Of a stretch of 64,000 bases of DNA, positions 35,274 to 43,053 are shown piece after piece. Under the pieces are notes generated by a model. It worked only from the letters and a program-made list of their open reading frames with translations, was not told the DNA's origin and did not search any database. Where the stretch lies: assembly GCA_900314455.1 (NCBI GenBank), contig OMVI01000014.1, positions 1 to 64,000 of the forward strand, given 5' to 3'. The stretch comes from an uncultured Prevotella sp. (lineage in GTDB: Bacteria; Bacteroidota; Bacteroidia; Bacteroidales; Bacteroidaceae). Position 1 is the first letter of the stretch; each line of letters starts with the position of its first letter. The position numbers and the translations under genes were made by a program.

Positions 35274-36272
35274 TTACTTTTTAGCTGGTACTTCACCATA
35301 GCGCTTAGGCTTGATGTAATAATTTATAAGCGGTGTAAAGCCATTCATGATAAGGATGGCGAAAGACATTCCCTCAGGATATGAGCCCCAGTTACGGATG
35401 ACAACCGTAAGGAAGCCAATGCAAATGCCGTAGATAATCTGTCCCTTGTGAGTCATTGGCGATGTAACATAGTCCGTTGCCATGAAGATTGCACCGAGCA
35501 TCAGACCACCGGAAAGTATCTCCGTGATTGGATCAGCATAGACTGGGTTGCCGAGATGAAGCAGTCCTGAGAACACGAACACCGTTGCGATGATAGAGAT
35601 TGGAATGTGCCAAGTGATGATTTTACGCCAAAGCATGAAGCAAAGACCGAGGATAAGTGCAAGTGCACATACCTCACCGATTGTTCCGGCACCACCCGTC
35701 GGGTTGTTGCCAAGGAGCAGATGCAGTGCATCAGGAACCTGATTGAGAACACTCGGGTCATTGCTCTTGATGGCGGTCTTCATCAACGACAGCGGAGTAG
35801 CAGCCGTTTCAGCGTCAGTATACTTGGTTAGCTGACCCACAACAGGCCAACTTGTCATCTGAGCCGGGAACGATACCAACAGGAAACAACGTCCGACGAG
35901 AGCCGGGTTGAACGGGTTGTGACCCAGACCGCCAAATGTCATCTTGCCAACACCGATTGCAACGAGCGCACCGATGATGATAATCCACAGCGGAAGGTTT
36001 GAAGGCAGGTTCATACCGAGCAGCAATCCGGTCACGATTGCCGAACCATCGGTCAGCGTCGGCTCCTGCTTAAGCATATATTTCGATATTGCCCACTCGA
36101 AGAAAACGCAGGCAGCCACACTTGTCAGACAGACTATGACAGAGCCAAGTCCGAAGTACAGGAACGAAACGAGCAGCGCCGGTATCAGTGCAATTACTAC
36201 ACCGAACATGTTGCGCTCCACCGTGTCATTGCCATGTGCGTGCGGCGAAAGAGAAACTATCAGTTTTCCCAT
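35274..36272 (-). CDS. rnfD: Rnf complex membrane subunit RnfD
   Basis: A 332-aa membrane protein with about nine or ten helices, of the RnfD/NqrB family. The second covalent FMN site lies in FMATDYVTSPMT near residue 265 (Thr of the SPMT segment or just before it). KMTFGGLGHNPFNPALVGR near 110 is a conserved cytoplasmic-side loop. It lies between rnfC (43-bp gap) and rnfG. Confidence 0.95.
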   Translation of the reverse strand: MGKLIVSLSPHAHGNDTVERNMFGVVIALIPALLVSFLYFGLGSVIVCLTSVAACVFFEWAISKYMLKQEPTLTDGSAIVTGLLLGMNLPSNLPLWIIIIGALVAIGVGKMTFGGLGHNPFNPALVGRCFLLVSFPAQMTSWPVVGQLTKYTDAETAATPLSLMKTAIKSNDPSVLNQVPDALHLLLGNNPTGGAGTIGEVCALALILGLCFMLWRKIITWHIPISIIATVFVFSGLLHLGNPVYADPITEILSGGLMLGAIFMATDYVTSPMTHKGQIIYGICIGFLTVVIRNWGSYPEGMSFAILIMNGFTPLINYYIKPKRYGEVPAKK

Positions 36273-36315
36273 TTTTATTTAGTTTCTAAGTTTGTTGAGT
36301 TTTAAAGTTTATGAG

Positions 36316-37749
36316 TTAAGAGTTTGCGGCAGCTTTCGGAGCCTCAGCAGCCTTTGCCTTGGCTTCCTCCTCTGCTTTCTTGGCAGCGGCCTCAGCCTTT
36401 GCCTTTGCAGCACGACCCTTGATGATGCCCATGACCTGACCCTTACCGAACGAGATGTTGTCGAGCAATGGACGGTGAGCAGGGCAAGTGAACTGGCAGC
36501 AACCGCAAGATATGCAACTGGTGATATCCTCATGCTCCAGGCGCTCCCAATCTTTGGCAACGGAAAGCGTAGCAAGCAGATACGGCTCAAGTCCCATCGG
36601 GCAAGCCGATACACACTTAGCACAACGGATACAGTTCTGTGCAGGCTTACGATGAGCGTCAGCACCCGACAGGATTGTTATAGAGTTGGTACCCTTAACG
36701 ACAGGAACATCGAGACTGACAACTGCCTTACCCATCATAGGACCACCCGCAAGGACCTTGTCGTCGCCCTCTGGCAGACCGCCACAAGCATCGATAAGCT
36801 GGCTGAACGGTGTACCCATACGAACGAGGAAGTTGCCTGGATTCTTAACCTGAAGACCCGTTACGGTAGTGTAACGCTCAAAGAGAGGCTTGTGCTTCAT
36901 AACAGCCTGATAAACAGCGAATGCCGTACCGACGTTCTGAACGATAGCACCAACGTTGACAGGGATTGCAGGTGGAGCCGGAACCTGACGGTGGATGACA
37001 GCGTCGACGAGCTGCTTCTCACCACCCTGCGGGTATTTCTTCTTCAGCGGAACGACCTCAATGCGGTCGTCGCCGGCTGTCTTTTCTTCGAAGAGTTCTA
37101 TAGCCTTAGGCTTGTTGTCCTCAATACCTATATAACCTTTCTCAACCTTTGCTGCCTTCATCAGCAGATAGAGACCCTGGATAATCTCGTCGGCGTGCTC
37201 CATCATAAGACGATAGTCGGCTGTGATATACGGCTCGCACTCAACGCCATTGATAATAACGCACTCAGCATGAGCCGTTGGCGGCGGTGTAAGCTTAATG
37301 AAAGTCGGGAAGCCTGCACCACCCATACCGGTGACACCAGCAACCTTTACGCGGTTGATAATTTCCTCTGGAGTGAGCTCAGGATGTGCTTCTACAGTTT
37401 CCAGCTTATCCGAACGGTCGATACCCTCTTCCCATTCATCGCCTTCAACCTTGACGATGATAGCCGGCTTGCGGTAGCCTGTTGCGTCGATAGCATTGTC
37501 TATCTTCAGTACAGTACCACTGACAGAGCTGTAAATAGGAGCACTTACGAAGCCACCTGCTTCAGCAAGCAGAGTGCCGACCTTTACTTTGTCGCCACGT
37601 TTTACGACAGGCTTAGCCGGAGCACCAATGTGCTGGCCCAACGGAAATACAGCCTGCGTGGGGAGTTCAGCCTGCTTAGTGGCAATTTCAGTAGTAAGTT
37701 TGTGGTCATTAGGATGAACGCCACCTATTCTAAATGTATGCAGTTTCAT
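36316..37749 (-). CDS. rnfC: Rnf complex NADH-side subunit RnfC
   Basis: A 477-aa peripheral subunit on the cytoplasmic face that receives or donates electrons to NAD. It has an N-terminal biotin-like barrel region (VKRGDKVKVGTLLAEAGG), a nucleotide/FMN-binding segment GVTGMGGAGFPTFIKL near residue 140, and two 4Fe-4S motifs near 370 and 410 (CIRCAKCVSACP and CISCGCCQFTCP). The last 35 residues are an Ala/Lys/Glu-rich tail. The start codon overlaps the rnfB stop by 4 bp (ATGA), so the two are translationally coupled. Confidence 0.97.
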   Translation of the reverse strand: MKLHTFRIGGVHPNDHKLTTEIATKQAELPTQAVFPLGQHIGAPAKPVVKRGDKVKVGTLLAEAGGFVSAPIYSSVSGTVLKIDNAIDATGYRKPAIIVKVEGDEWEEGIDRSDKLETVEAHPELTPEEIINRVKVAGVTGMGGAGFPTFIKLTPPPTAHAECVIINGVECEPYITADYRLMMEHADEIIQGLYLLMKAAKVEKGYIGIEDNKPKAIELFEEKTAGDDRIEVVPLKKKYPQGGEKQLVDAVIHRQVPAPPAIPVNVGAIVQNVGTAFAVYQAVMKHKPLFERYTTVTGLQVKNPGNFLVRMGTPFSQLIDACGGLPEGDDKVLAGGPMMGKAVVSLDVPVVKGTNSITILSGADAHRKPAQNCIRCAKCVSACPMGLEPYLLATLSVAKDWERLEHEDITSCISCGCCQFTCPAHRPLLDNISFGKGQVMGIIKGRAAKAKAEAAAKKAEEEAKAKAAEAPKAAANS

Positions 37750-38732
37750 GCTTTAGCCTCCTCTTCTTGATTGTTTGTTTTAGCAGTTTGCTCCGGCTTA
37801 GCTTCCGGTGCATTAGCAATAACAGTCTTCTCGGCATCTTCGGCAACCTTTACCGGCTCAGCTGCCTTTGCCTCAGCAGGCTTCGGCGCAGCAGGCTTCG
37901 GCTTGCGTACCGGGAAGTTGACCTTGACGATAGCACCTGTCGGGCATTCGTCGACACACTTTGTGCACAAGCGGCACTTGTTCGGGTCAATGTACGAAAG
38001 GTTGTTCTCGATGGTGATAGCCTCAAACTTACAAACCTTGAAGCACTTTCCGCAACCTATGCAGGCAACCGAACAGTTCTTTCTGGCAACAGCGCCCTTG
38101 TCCTTGTTGACGCAACGTACATAGACGCGACGTCCCTTCGGACCCTTCTTGCGGAGCTCGATGATGTGACGAGGACATGCCTTTACACACGCGCCGCACG
38201 CCGTACACTTATCCTCATCAACCTCCGGCAGACCCGTTTCCGGGTTCATGTGGATGGCATCGAAGGTACATGCACGTGTGCAATCGCCGCAACCGAGGCA
38301 GCCGAAGCCACATCCGGTCTCACCCTGACCCGTTGCATTAACAGCAGCACAGGTCATAAGACCATCGTACTCAGCGATGCGCGGACGGTTCTCGCAGGTT
38401 CCGTAACAGCGGACCACAGCGACCTTCGGGTCGGTATTTGCAACAGCCATACCCAGCAAGTCGGCAACCTGGCCCATTACTTCTTGACCTCCAACAGGAC
38501 AGAGCAGTCCGTCAAGCGAACCGGCGTCGCACGCCTTCACGAGTGCTCCTGCCATATCGGCACATCCTGCAAAACCGCAACCACCGCAGTTTGCGCCCGG
38601 CAGCAGTTCCTGAACTTGTCCGATACGAGGATCTTCATAAACAGCAAACTTCTTGGAACATGCATACAGCACAACGGCTGCAATGAGTGCTATTGCTCCA
38701 AGAACAATTACTGCGCTTAAGATAAAGTTCAT
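37746..38732 (-). CDS. rnfB: Rnf complex ferredoxin-type subunit RnfB
   Basis: A 328-aa protein with one N-terminal helix and many iron-sulfur motifs. The Fer4-like CGGCGFAGCADM is near residue 50, then come VRCYGTC, a GCLGCGDCTRAC site, CTACGACVKACP, CIGCGKCFKVC and CRLCTKCVDECP. This makes it one of the larger RnfB types, able to hold several clusters and take electrons from ferredoxin. A Pro/Ala/Lys-rich tail of about 50 residues ends it. It is first of the rnf genes proper, 88 bp after rseC. Confidence 0.96.
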   Translation of the reverse strand: MNFILSAVIVLGAIALIAAVVLYACSKKFAVYEDPRIGQVQELLPGANCGGCGFAGCADMAGALVKACDAGSLDGLLCPVGGQEVMGQVADLLGMAVANTDPKVAVVRCYGTCENRPRIAEYDGLMTCAAVNATGQGETGCGFGCLGCGDCTRACTFDAIHMNPETGLPEVDEDKCTACGACVKACPRHIIELRKKGPKGRRVYVRCVNKDKGAVARKNCSVACIGCGKCFKVCKFEAITIENNLSYIDPNKCRLCTKCVDECPTGAIVKVNFPVRKPKPAAPKPAEAKAAEPVKVAEDAEKTVIANAPEAKPEQTAKTNNQEEEAKA

Positions 38733-38820
38733 AATCTATTTGTATTTGTTTAGTAAATTTTTCGTTTTAAGTTATCGGGTGCCTTATCCAGCGTCACCCA
38801 TCATCACATCACTCAATCAT

Positions 38821-39240
38821 CTAATCATCCTCAACTTCGAATGAGAAGTCGCGACGTAGCTTATCGCGCAGCAGATAGACGATGAAGTAATATGGCACGA
38901 GTGCCGCTATGCTGACAAGTGCCGCCAGCGGCTCGCTGTGAGATAGATTATAGGTGATGGCAAGAGCAACTACAAGCACAATGAACGGCACGCCGAAGCC
39001 TATCAAGACAGCCTTACGGCCTGTGTCAAGACTTCCTGTAACGACGACGCTGTCGCCTTTTTTGTGCCCTTTGATGGAGTGTTTGTCATAGACATCGATT
39101 ATTTTTTCTTTCTTTTCAGAGGCATTGCAGAATGATGCTGCCTTACAACCTGCGCATGCTGAGGTTTGGAGTATGCGCACGCGCATACAGTCGCCGTCGA
39201 CTGACTCAACAACTCCACTATGCTTAATCTTCTCGCCCAT
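38821..39240 (-). CDS. rseC: RseC/SoxR-reducing-system family protein
   Basis: A 139-aa membrane protein of the RseC family. An N-terminal domain with a cysteine cluster (TSACAGCKAASFCN, near residue 30) precedes two hydrophobic helices (VLIGFGVPFIVLVVALAITY and AALVSIAALVPYYFIVYLL) and a basic-acidic tail. Family members in E. coli work with the Rsx (Rnf) complex to reduce SoxR; here no soxR is seen, so a role tied to the Rnf complex is inferred from the operon. It is the first gene after the promoter at 39290. Confidence 0.88.
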   Translation of the reverse strand: MGEKIKHSGVVESVDGDCMRVRILQTSACAGCKAASFCNASEKKEKIIDVYDKHSIKGHKKGDSVVVTGSLDTGRKAVLIGFGVPFIVLVVALAITYNLSHSEPLAALVSIAALVPYYFIVYLLRDKLRRDFSFEVEDD

Positions 39241-39279
39241 CGCTCATAACGTTTTTTAGCTGGATTTTGCAACCTCCAG

Positions 39280-39310
39280 TTTGCAATTGCAAAGTTAATA
39301 CATAATTTTG
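39280..39310 (+). promoter_or_regulatory. Orphan consensus promoter pointing into gene-free DNA
   Basis: TTTG at 39280-39283, a 19-bp gap and TAATTTTG at 39303-39310 followed by C: a full match to the Bacteroidota consensus. The next gene to the right starts 506 bp later and has its own -7 element, so this could drive a non-coding RNA or a long leader. Confidence 0.55.
39290..39297 (-). promoter_or_regulatory. Predicted -7 element for rseC-rnfBCDGEA (TAACTTTG)
   Basis: Minus-strand TAACTTTGC lies 49 bp upstream of the rseC ATG. It falls inside the spacer of an opposing consensus promoter (39280-39310), so the two cannot be occupied at once. Confidence 0.6.
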
Positions 39311-39391
39311 CAATATAGAAAATTTTTCATGATTTTTTTTCGAAATCGTTTACATTATATATAAATATGTAGATTGCGAAACAGGTTAAGG

Positions 39392-39453
39392 CCTAACCAA
39401 GCCGGAGCCAAACAACGACATAACAAAAGGGTAATCCAGTTGGCTTGGTTAGG
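39392..39453. other. 12-bp inverted repeat in gene-free DNA
   Basis: CCTAACCAAGCC (39392-39403) and GGCTTGGTTAGG (39442-39453) are perfectly complementary, with a 38-nt loop. The left arm can alternatively pair with GGTTAAGG just upstream (39384-39391), giving two exclusive folds. There is no T-tract. It lies about 75 bp after the start predicted for the orphan promoter. Confidence 0.6.
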
Positions 39454-39527
39454 AGATTCCAATGTTATAGTTAAGTTTTTAGAGTGTGAAAGTTTAGGTT
39501 TAAGGATGGTTTTTTATTTAATTTTGC

Positions 39528-39593
39528 TTGAAAAATAAATTAAAAATGAAGGAAAAATAAATTAAAAATCAACCAAAAATAAATTAAAAACCA
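39528..39593 (+). repeat. AT-rich 22-bp-unit array, copy C (three units)
   Basis: Three tandem 22-bp units, each with the core AAAAATAAATTAAAAAT (the last ends AAC) and spacers TTG.., GA-AGG and CA-ACC. It is followed by AGACGAAAGAACAGGTTTCGCTA-type flank, aligned with copy B at the same 12-bp spacing. TAATTTTG, a -7-like sequence, lies directly before the first unit (39519-39526). It is within the 576-bp gap between rseC and the acidic-protein gene. Confidence 0.85.
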
Positions 39594-39770
39594 AGACGAA
39601 AGAACAGGTTTCGCTATTCCATTGGTTATCAACGACATTCCAATAGAGCAAGTTTGACATTCTCGAAGGTCAACGGAACCGATTTCAACGACACTCGTCA
39701 CGATTGTGGAACGCAAATTTAAAAAAAGCAAAAAAGCAGGGATATATGTGCGTCTGTCGGAAAGATTTCT
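39594..39770. other. Gene-free stretch after array C
   Basis: It holds the conserved right flank of the repeat element (to about 39660), then about 110 bp in which I see no gene, hairpin or further repeat before the -7 element of the next gene. Confidence 0.45.
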
Positions 39771-39778
39771 TACCTTTG
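39771..39778 (+). promoter_or_regulatory. Predicted -7 element for the small acidic-protein gene (TACCTTTG)
   Basis: TACCTTTGC lies 38 bp before the ATG at 39817. The -33 region is not recognisable. Confidence 0.5.
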
Positions 39779-39816
39779 CTCCATGAGAAACATACCTTTT
39801 AACAGGAAGAACAAGA

Positions 39817-40260
39817 ATGAAACCAAGCAATCAGAGCATCCAACAGATTGAACGCTTCTTTAAGAAAGTTGCAGACAAGTTTCCCGAGGACACCGACAGC
39901 ATGCCGATGACTGACATTCACGTCCGTCTGACACAGGATAGCGGTGACCTCATGGCATTCGATGATGACGACAACGAAATTACACGCTGCGTCGTCGACG
40001 AGTGGATTGACAACAAGGACGAGGACTTTTACAAAGGTGCCGCGGCCGTACTGCGCAAGCAACTGACAAAGATGAAGAGCGTAGTGGAGCACATGGGAAT
40101 AATGAAACCGTACAGTTTCGTGCTTGAGAACGACGATAAGGAGAACGTTGCCGAGCTTTATGTCGTCGACGACGATACCGTTATCATCGGCGGCGACTTA
40201 ATGGACGGGCTCGACAAGGACTTGGATACTTTCTTCGACAACCTAATGAAGGAGAACTAA
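39817..40260 (+). CDS. Conserved-looking acidic protein of unknown function
   Basis: A 147-aa soluble protein with no signal peptide or membrane helix. It is rich in Asp and Glu, with DDDDNEITRCVVDEWIDN in the middle and YVVDDDTVIIGGDLMDGLDK near the end. A basic helix (VLRKQLTKMKSVVEHMGI) separates the acidic parts. I do not recognise the family. It has its own promoter and converges on the metallo-hydrolase gene. Good codon structure and a clean -7 element make it a real gene; function unknown. Confidence 0.75.
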   Translation: MKPSNQSIQQIERFFKKVADKFPEDTDSMPMTDIHVRLTQDSGDLMAFDDDDNEITRCVVDEWIDNKDEDFYKGAAAVLRKQLTKMKSVVEHMGIMKPYSFVLENDDKENVAELYVVDDDTVIIGGDLMDGLDKDLDTFFDNLMKEN

Positions 40261-40316
40261 AGGCACATGCTCCTTTGGTTCATGGTTGCCTTGACGCTGT
40301 AGAACGAGAAGGTTCT

Positions 40317-41120
40317 TCAGCCCAAATCGAAGATTCCGAGCGGACGCTTTCGTGGCAATACGTCGAGCATAAAGTCCTTCCCGGCTATGATTCCACGGTC
40401 GCGGAGGATAGCATCGACGGTCTTGCGGGCGTATTCCGGGTCGTTGTTCTTCTCGCTGAGATGACAGAGCCACACATGACGGAGTTCCGGCGTGGCGCAG
40501 TCGACTAAGACTGTGGCGCAGTCGTTGTTGCTTAGATGTCCCGTTCCGCTGCTTATGCGGTTCTTAAGGAACTGCGGATATGGTCCGTTCTTCAGCATCT
40601 CAGGGTCGTGGTTAGCCTCAATGACGAGATAGTTGGTGCGCATTATAATCGGTCGCATTTCTTCCGTGATGTGTCCGCAGTCAGTAATGAGCGTGAAGAC
40701 AACGCCGTCAGCCTCAATGACATAGCCAACATTGTCGGTGCTGTCGTGAGGGACGCCGAAAGGAGTGACCTTGAACGAGCCGACATCTATAGTCTTGTTC
40801 TTCTCGACATAACGTATATTCTCACTGTCTATCTTCTTTTTCACATACCAGTTGCGCTGTATTCCGGTGTGAACTTCCTTCGTTGAATAGACAGGAACAT
40901 GCAAAGAACTGCTCAACGAACCCACCGACTTGATATGGTCGGCATGGTCGTGGGTTATAAGTATGCTGTGCACCGATGCCAAACTTAGCCCGTACTCGGC
41001 AAAATGGCGCTTGAGGAGGCGCACACCAACGCCCGCGTCGATTAGCAAAGCATCGCCGTCAGTATATAAGTAGTAACAGTTTCCGCTACTACCACTTCCG
41101 AATGATATAAATCTGAGCAT
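40317..41120 (-). CDS. MBL-fold metallo-hydrolase, YycJ/WalJ-like
   Basis: A 267-aa cytoplasmic metallo-beta-lactamase-fold protein. The metal motif THDHADH is at residues 56-62, the N-terminal strand is FISFGSGSSGNCYYL, and later ligands fall in TDCGHITEE and GTGHLSNND. The SGSSGNC start and overall length match YycJ/WalJ, proposed 5'-3' exonucleases. It is 23 bp downstream of the DUF5715-type gene and may be co-transcribed. No separate promoter is seen. Confidence 0.88.
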   Translation of the reverse strand: MLRFISFGSGSSGNCYYLYTDGDALLIDAGVGVRLLKRHFAEYGLSLASVHSILITHDHADHIKSVGSLSSSLHVPVYSTKEVHTGIQRNWYVKKKIDSENIRYVEKNKTIDVGSFKVTPFGVPHDSTDNVGYVIEADGVVFTLITDCGHITEEMRPIIMRTNYLVIEANHDPEMLKNGPYPQFLKNRISSGTGHLSNNDCATVLVDCATPELRHVWLCHLSEKNNDPEYARKTVDAILRDRGIIAGKDFMLDVLPRKRPLGIFDLG

Positions 41121-41143
41121 TTCCTATTCGTTTAAAAGGGTCA

Positions 41144-41947
41144 TCACCTCACCGTCACATGATAGCAAGCCTGATGTAGTTCGTACTTGACGTAGCAGCG
41201 GTTCTGCTGCCGTAGGTCGTTGAGAACTTCGCTGAGGACTCGTTTCAGGGTATCACCCTGGACCTTTCTGCCAAGCGGCACAAAATGATTGTAGCTTATA
41301 TCAAATGTAGTGCCATAGACATGGCAACTGTTTGGTGATGCGTTCTTGTTGTGTTTCCCAAGTTTCACGACATCTTCCTTGCTCCGCAGCACACTCGTTA
41401 TGAGGAGTTTCGCTTCCGGAACTCGCTTTATGGCAAGACTGTCCATAAAATTGCGCGAAATGTCCTGCAACAGTGCGGCGGCACGGGGAACAAGGTATGG
41501 GATACTGCTATTGAGCTTTGCTATGCGGTAATATGGACTGCTACCTATATAGACGAGCTCGTGGCGGCGCTCTTCGGCATCAGCAGAGTTGGCAACAGGT
41601 ATTACCCCGAACTCCTTGGCAGCACTGAGGTGGACGGCATTGGTATCGGGGAAACAGTCCTTATAGCTCCAAACGCCTTTCACTGGATGCTTCACGAGAG
41701 AGCCGTCGGCATTGTAAAAGGATATTGGGGTTCCCTTGATGATACCTGCCTGGTGACGCTTGCCTGTGCCAAGGGAGTCGGTATCCTCGCCTTCAACCTC
41801 TGTTTCAGTGGTATTTTCAGCCTCATCACTGTACCTTTCGCCCACCACCGAAGGGAAGACAAGGCGCACAAGGGCAAACAAGCCGACAATGACGAAAAAG
41901 CCAACGATAAATTCGCCTGTAGTTATATTTTTCTTCTTTCTTTTCAT
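41144..41947 (-). CDS. Membrane-anchored DUF5715-like protein with M15-like motif
   Basis: A 267-aa protein with a basic start (MKRKKKNITTGE), one membrane helix (residues about 13-32) and an acidic linker (EAENTTETEVEGEDTDS), then a soluble domain outside the membrane. The domain ends with SPNSCHVYGTTFDISYN and a final ACYHVTVR. The SxHxxGxxxD pattern plus a late His is the zinc-site layout of the LAS/M15 D,D-peptidase fold, so a cell-wall peptidase role is possible. I believe this is the DUF5715 family of Bacteroidota; the enzymatic idea is inference. A -7 element only 11 bp upstream leaves almost no leader. Confidence 0.72.
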   Translation of the reverse strand: MKRKKKNITTGEFIVGFFVIVGLFALVRLVFPSVVGERYSDEAENTTETEVEGEDTDSLGTGKRHQAGIIKGTPISFYNADGSLVKHPVKGVWSYKDCFPDTNAVHLSAAKEFGVIPVANSADAEERRHELVYIGSSPYYRIAKLNSSIPYLVPRAAALLQDISRNFMDSLAIKRVPEAKLLITSVLRSKEDVVKLGKHNKNASPNSCHVYGTTFDISYNHFVPLGRKVQGDTLKRVLSEVLNDLRQQNRCYVKYELHQACYHVTVR

Positions 41948-41957
41948 TTTTGGATTG

Positions 41958-41965
41958 CAAAGTTA
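41958..41965 (-). promoter_or_regulatory. Predicted -7 element for the DUF5715-like gene (TAACTTTG)
   Basis: Minus-strand TAACTTTGC ends 10 bp before the ATG, so the message would have a leader of only a few nucleotides. Confidence 0.5.
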
Positions 41966-42017
41966 CTCAATAGTTTCGAATTTGATTAAAACAGCCGTTA
42001 GTTTTTTAGCGTTTTAT

Positions 42018-42048
42018 TTTGAGTTTAGATTAATTTAATGTAACTTTG
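42018..42048 (+). promoter_or_regulatory. Full consensus promoter of phoH
   Basis: TTTG at 42018-42021, a 19-bp gap and TAACTTTG at 42041-42048 followed by C. The TTG start of phoH is 25 bp downstream. Confidence 0.72.
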
Positions 42049-42072
42049 CGCCAAATATAAACGAGGAGAGAA

Positions 42073-43053
42073 TTGATAGAAAAGCATATAGTTCTTGAGG
42101 ATATTGACCCCGTGGCCTTCTATGGCATCGGCAACTCGCACTTGCAGATGATAAAGTCGCTGTTCCCAAAGCTGAGAATCTTGGCACGCGACAATGTCAT
42201 ACGTGTTCTTGGCGACGAGGAGGAGATGGCGAAGATTGAAGAGGACATCGAGAATATGCGCCAGCATGTCTTGAAATACAACACCATATCCGAAGAGGAC
42301 ATACTTGATATAGTAAAGGGAAAGAAGACTAAGGAGGACGCCGTGAAAGGCGTTCTCGTTTATTCTATATCCGGAAGGCCGATTAAAAGCCGCTCCGAGA
42401 ACCAGCAGAAGATTGTCGACGCGTTCGAAAAGAGCGATATGATATTCGCTGTAGGGCCTGCGGGAACGGGCAAGACTTATCTTAGCATTGCCCTTGCGGT
42501 GAAAGCGCTGAAGGAAAAGACTGCCAAGAAGATTATTCTAAGCCGTCCGGCGGTAGAGGCGGGAGAACGTCTGGGCTTCCTTCCGGGCGACATGAAGGAC
42601 AAAATAGACCCTTACCTGCAACCGCTCTACGATGCTTTGGAGGATATGATACCGGCCGTGAAGCTGCAAGACATGATGGACAAGCACATCATTCAGATTG
42701 CACCTCTCGCCTTCATGCGTGGACGGACGCTCAGCGATGCTGTTGTCATACTCGATGAGGCACAGAACACGACTCCGGCGCAGCTCCGCATGTTCCTGAC
42801 GCGCATGGGATGGAACACGAAGATGATTATAACGGGCGACATGACACAAACGGATTTACCCCGCCAGGCACAAAGCGGACTCAAGGAGGCGCTTTCCATA
42901 CTTACGGGAATTGAGGGAATAAGTGTCATCAACCTAACTAAGAAGGACATAGTGAGGCACAAACTCGTTACACGCATTGTGAACGCATACGAGGCTTATG
43001 ATAAAGCGAAGACTAATTCAAATATAAAAAATGAAAGCATTAACAAAGACTGA
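42073..43053 (+). CDS. phoH: PhoH-family ATPase
   Basis: A 326-aa cytoplasmic ATPase of the PhoH family. The Walker [10 protein letters not shown] is at residues 128-135 and Walker [10 protein letters not shown] near 230. An N-terminal part (about 1-100) resembles the extra domain of PhoH/PhoL proteins, which have RNA-related roles. The start is TTG with GAGGAGAG just upstream; the nearest ATG would remove about 25 residues, including [16 protein letters not shown], which I believe is conserved in relatives. Its last 23 bp overlap purC in another frame. Role here is inferred only from family. Confidence 0.92.
   Translation: MIEKHIVLEDIDPVAFYGIGNSHLQMIKSLFPKLRILARDNVIRVLGDEEEMAKIEEDIENMRQHVLKYNTISEEDILDIVKGKKTKEDAVKGVLVYSISGRPIKSRSENQQKIVDAFEKSDMIFAVGPAGTGKTYLSIALAVKALKEKTAKKIILSRPAVEAGERLGFLPGDMKDKIDPYLQPLYDALEDMIPAVKLQDMMDKHIIQIAPLAFMRGRTLSDAVVILDEAQNTTPAQLRMFLTRMGWNTKMIITGDMTQTDLPRQAQSGLKEALSILTGIEGISVINLTKKDIVRHKLVTRIVNAYEAYDKAKTNSNIKNESINKD

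Noticed and set aside
36292..37770. A 492-codon open frame antisense to rnfC
   Set aside because: It mirrors the whole of a clear RnfC gene with intact iron-sulfur motifs; its translation is Cys/Leu/Arg-rich with no domain, signal or promoter. It is a codon-usage shadow.
37734..38720. A 328-codon open frame antisense to rnfB
   Set aside because: RnfB has many iron-sulfur motifs in the correct order; the antisense frame has none and no start signals.
39519..39526. Promoter reading into array C
   Set aside because: TAATTTTG fits the -7 pattern, but no TTTG is at the right spacing and such sequences are expected by chance in this A+T-rich stretch.
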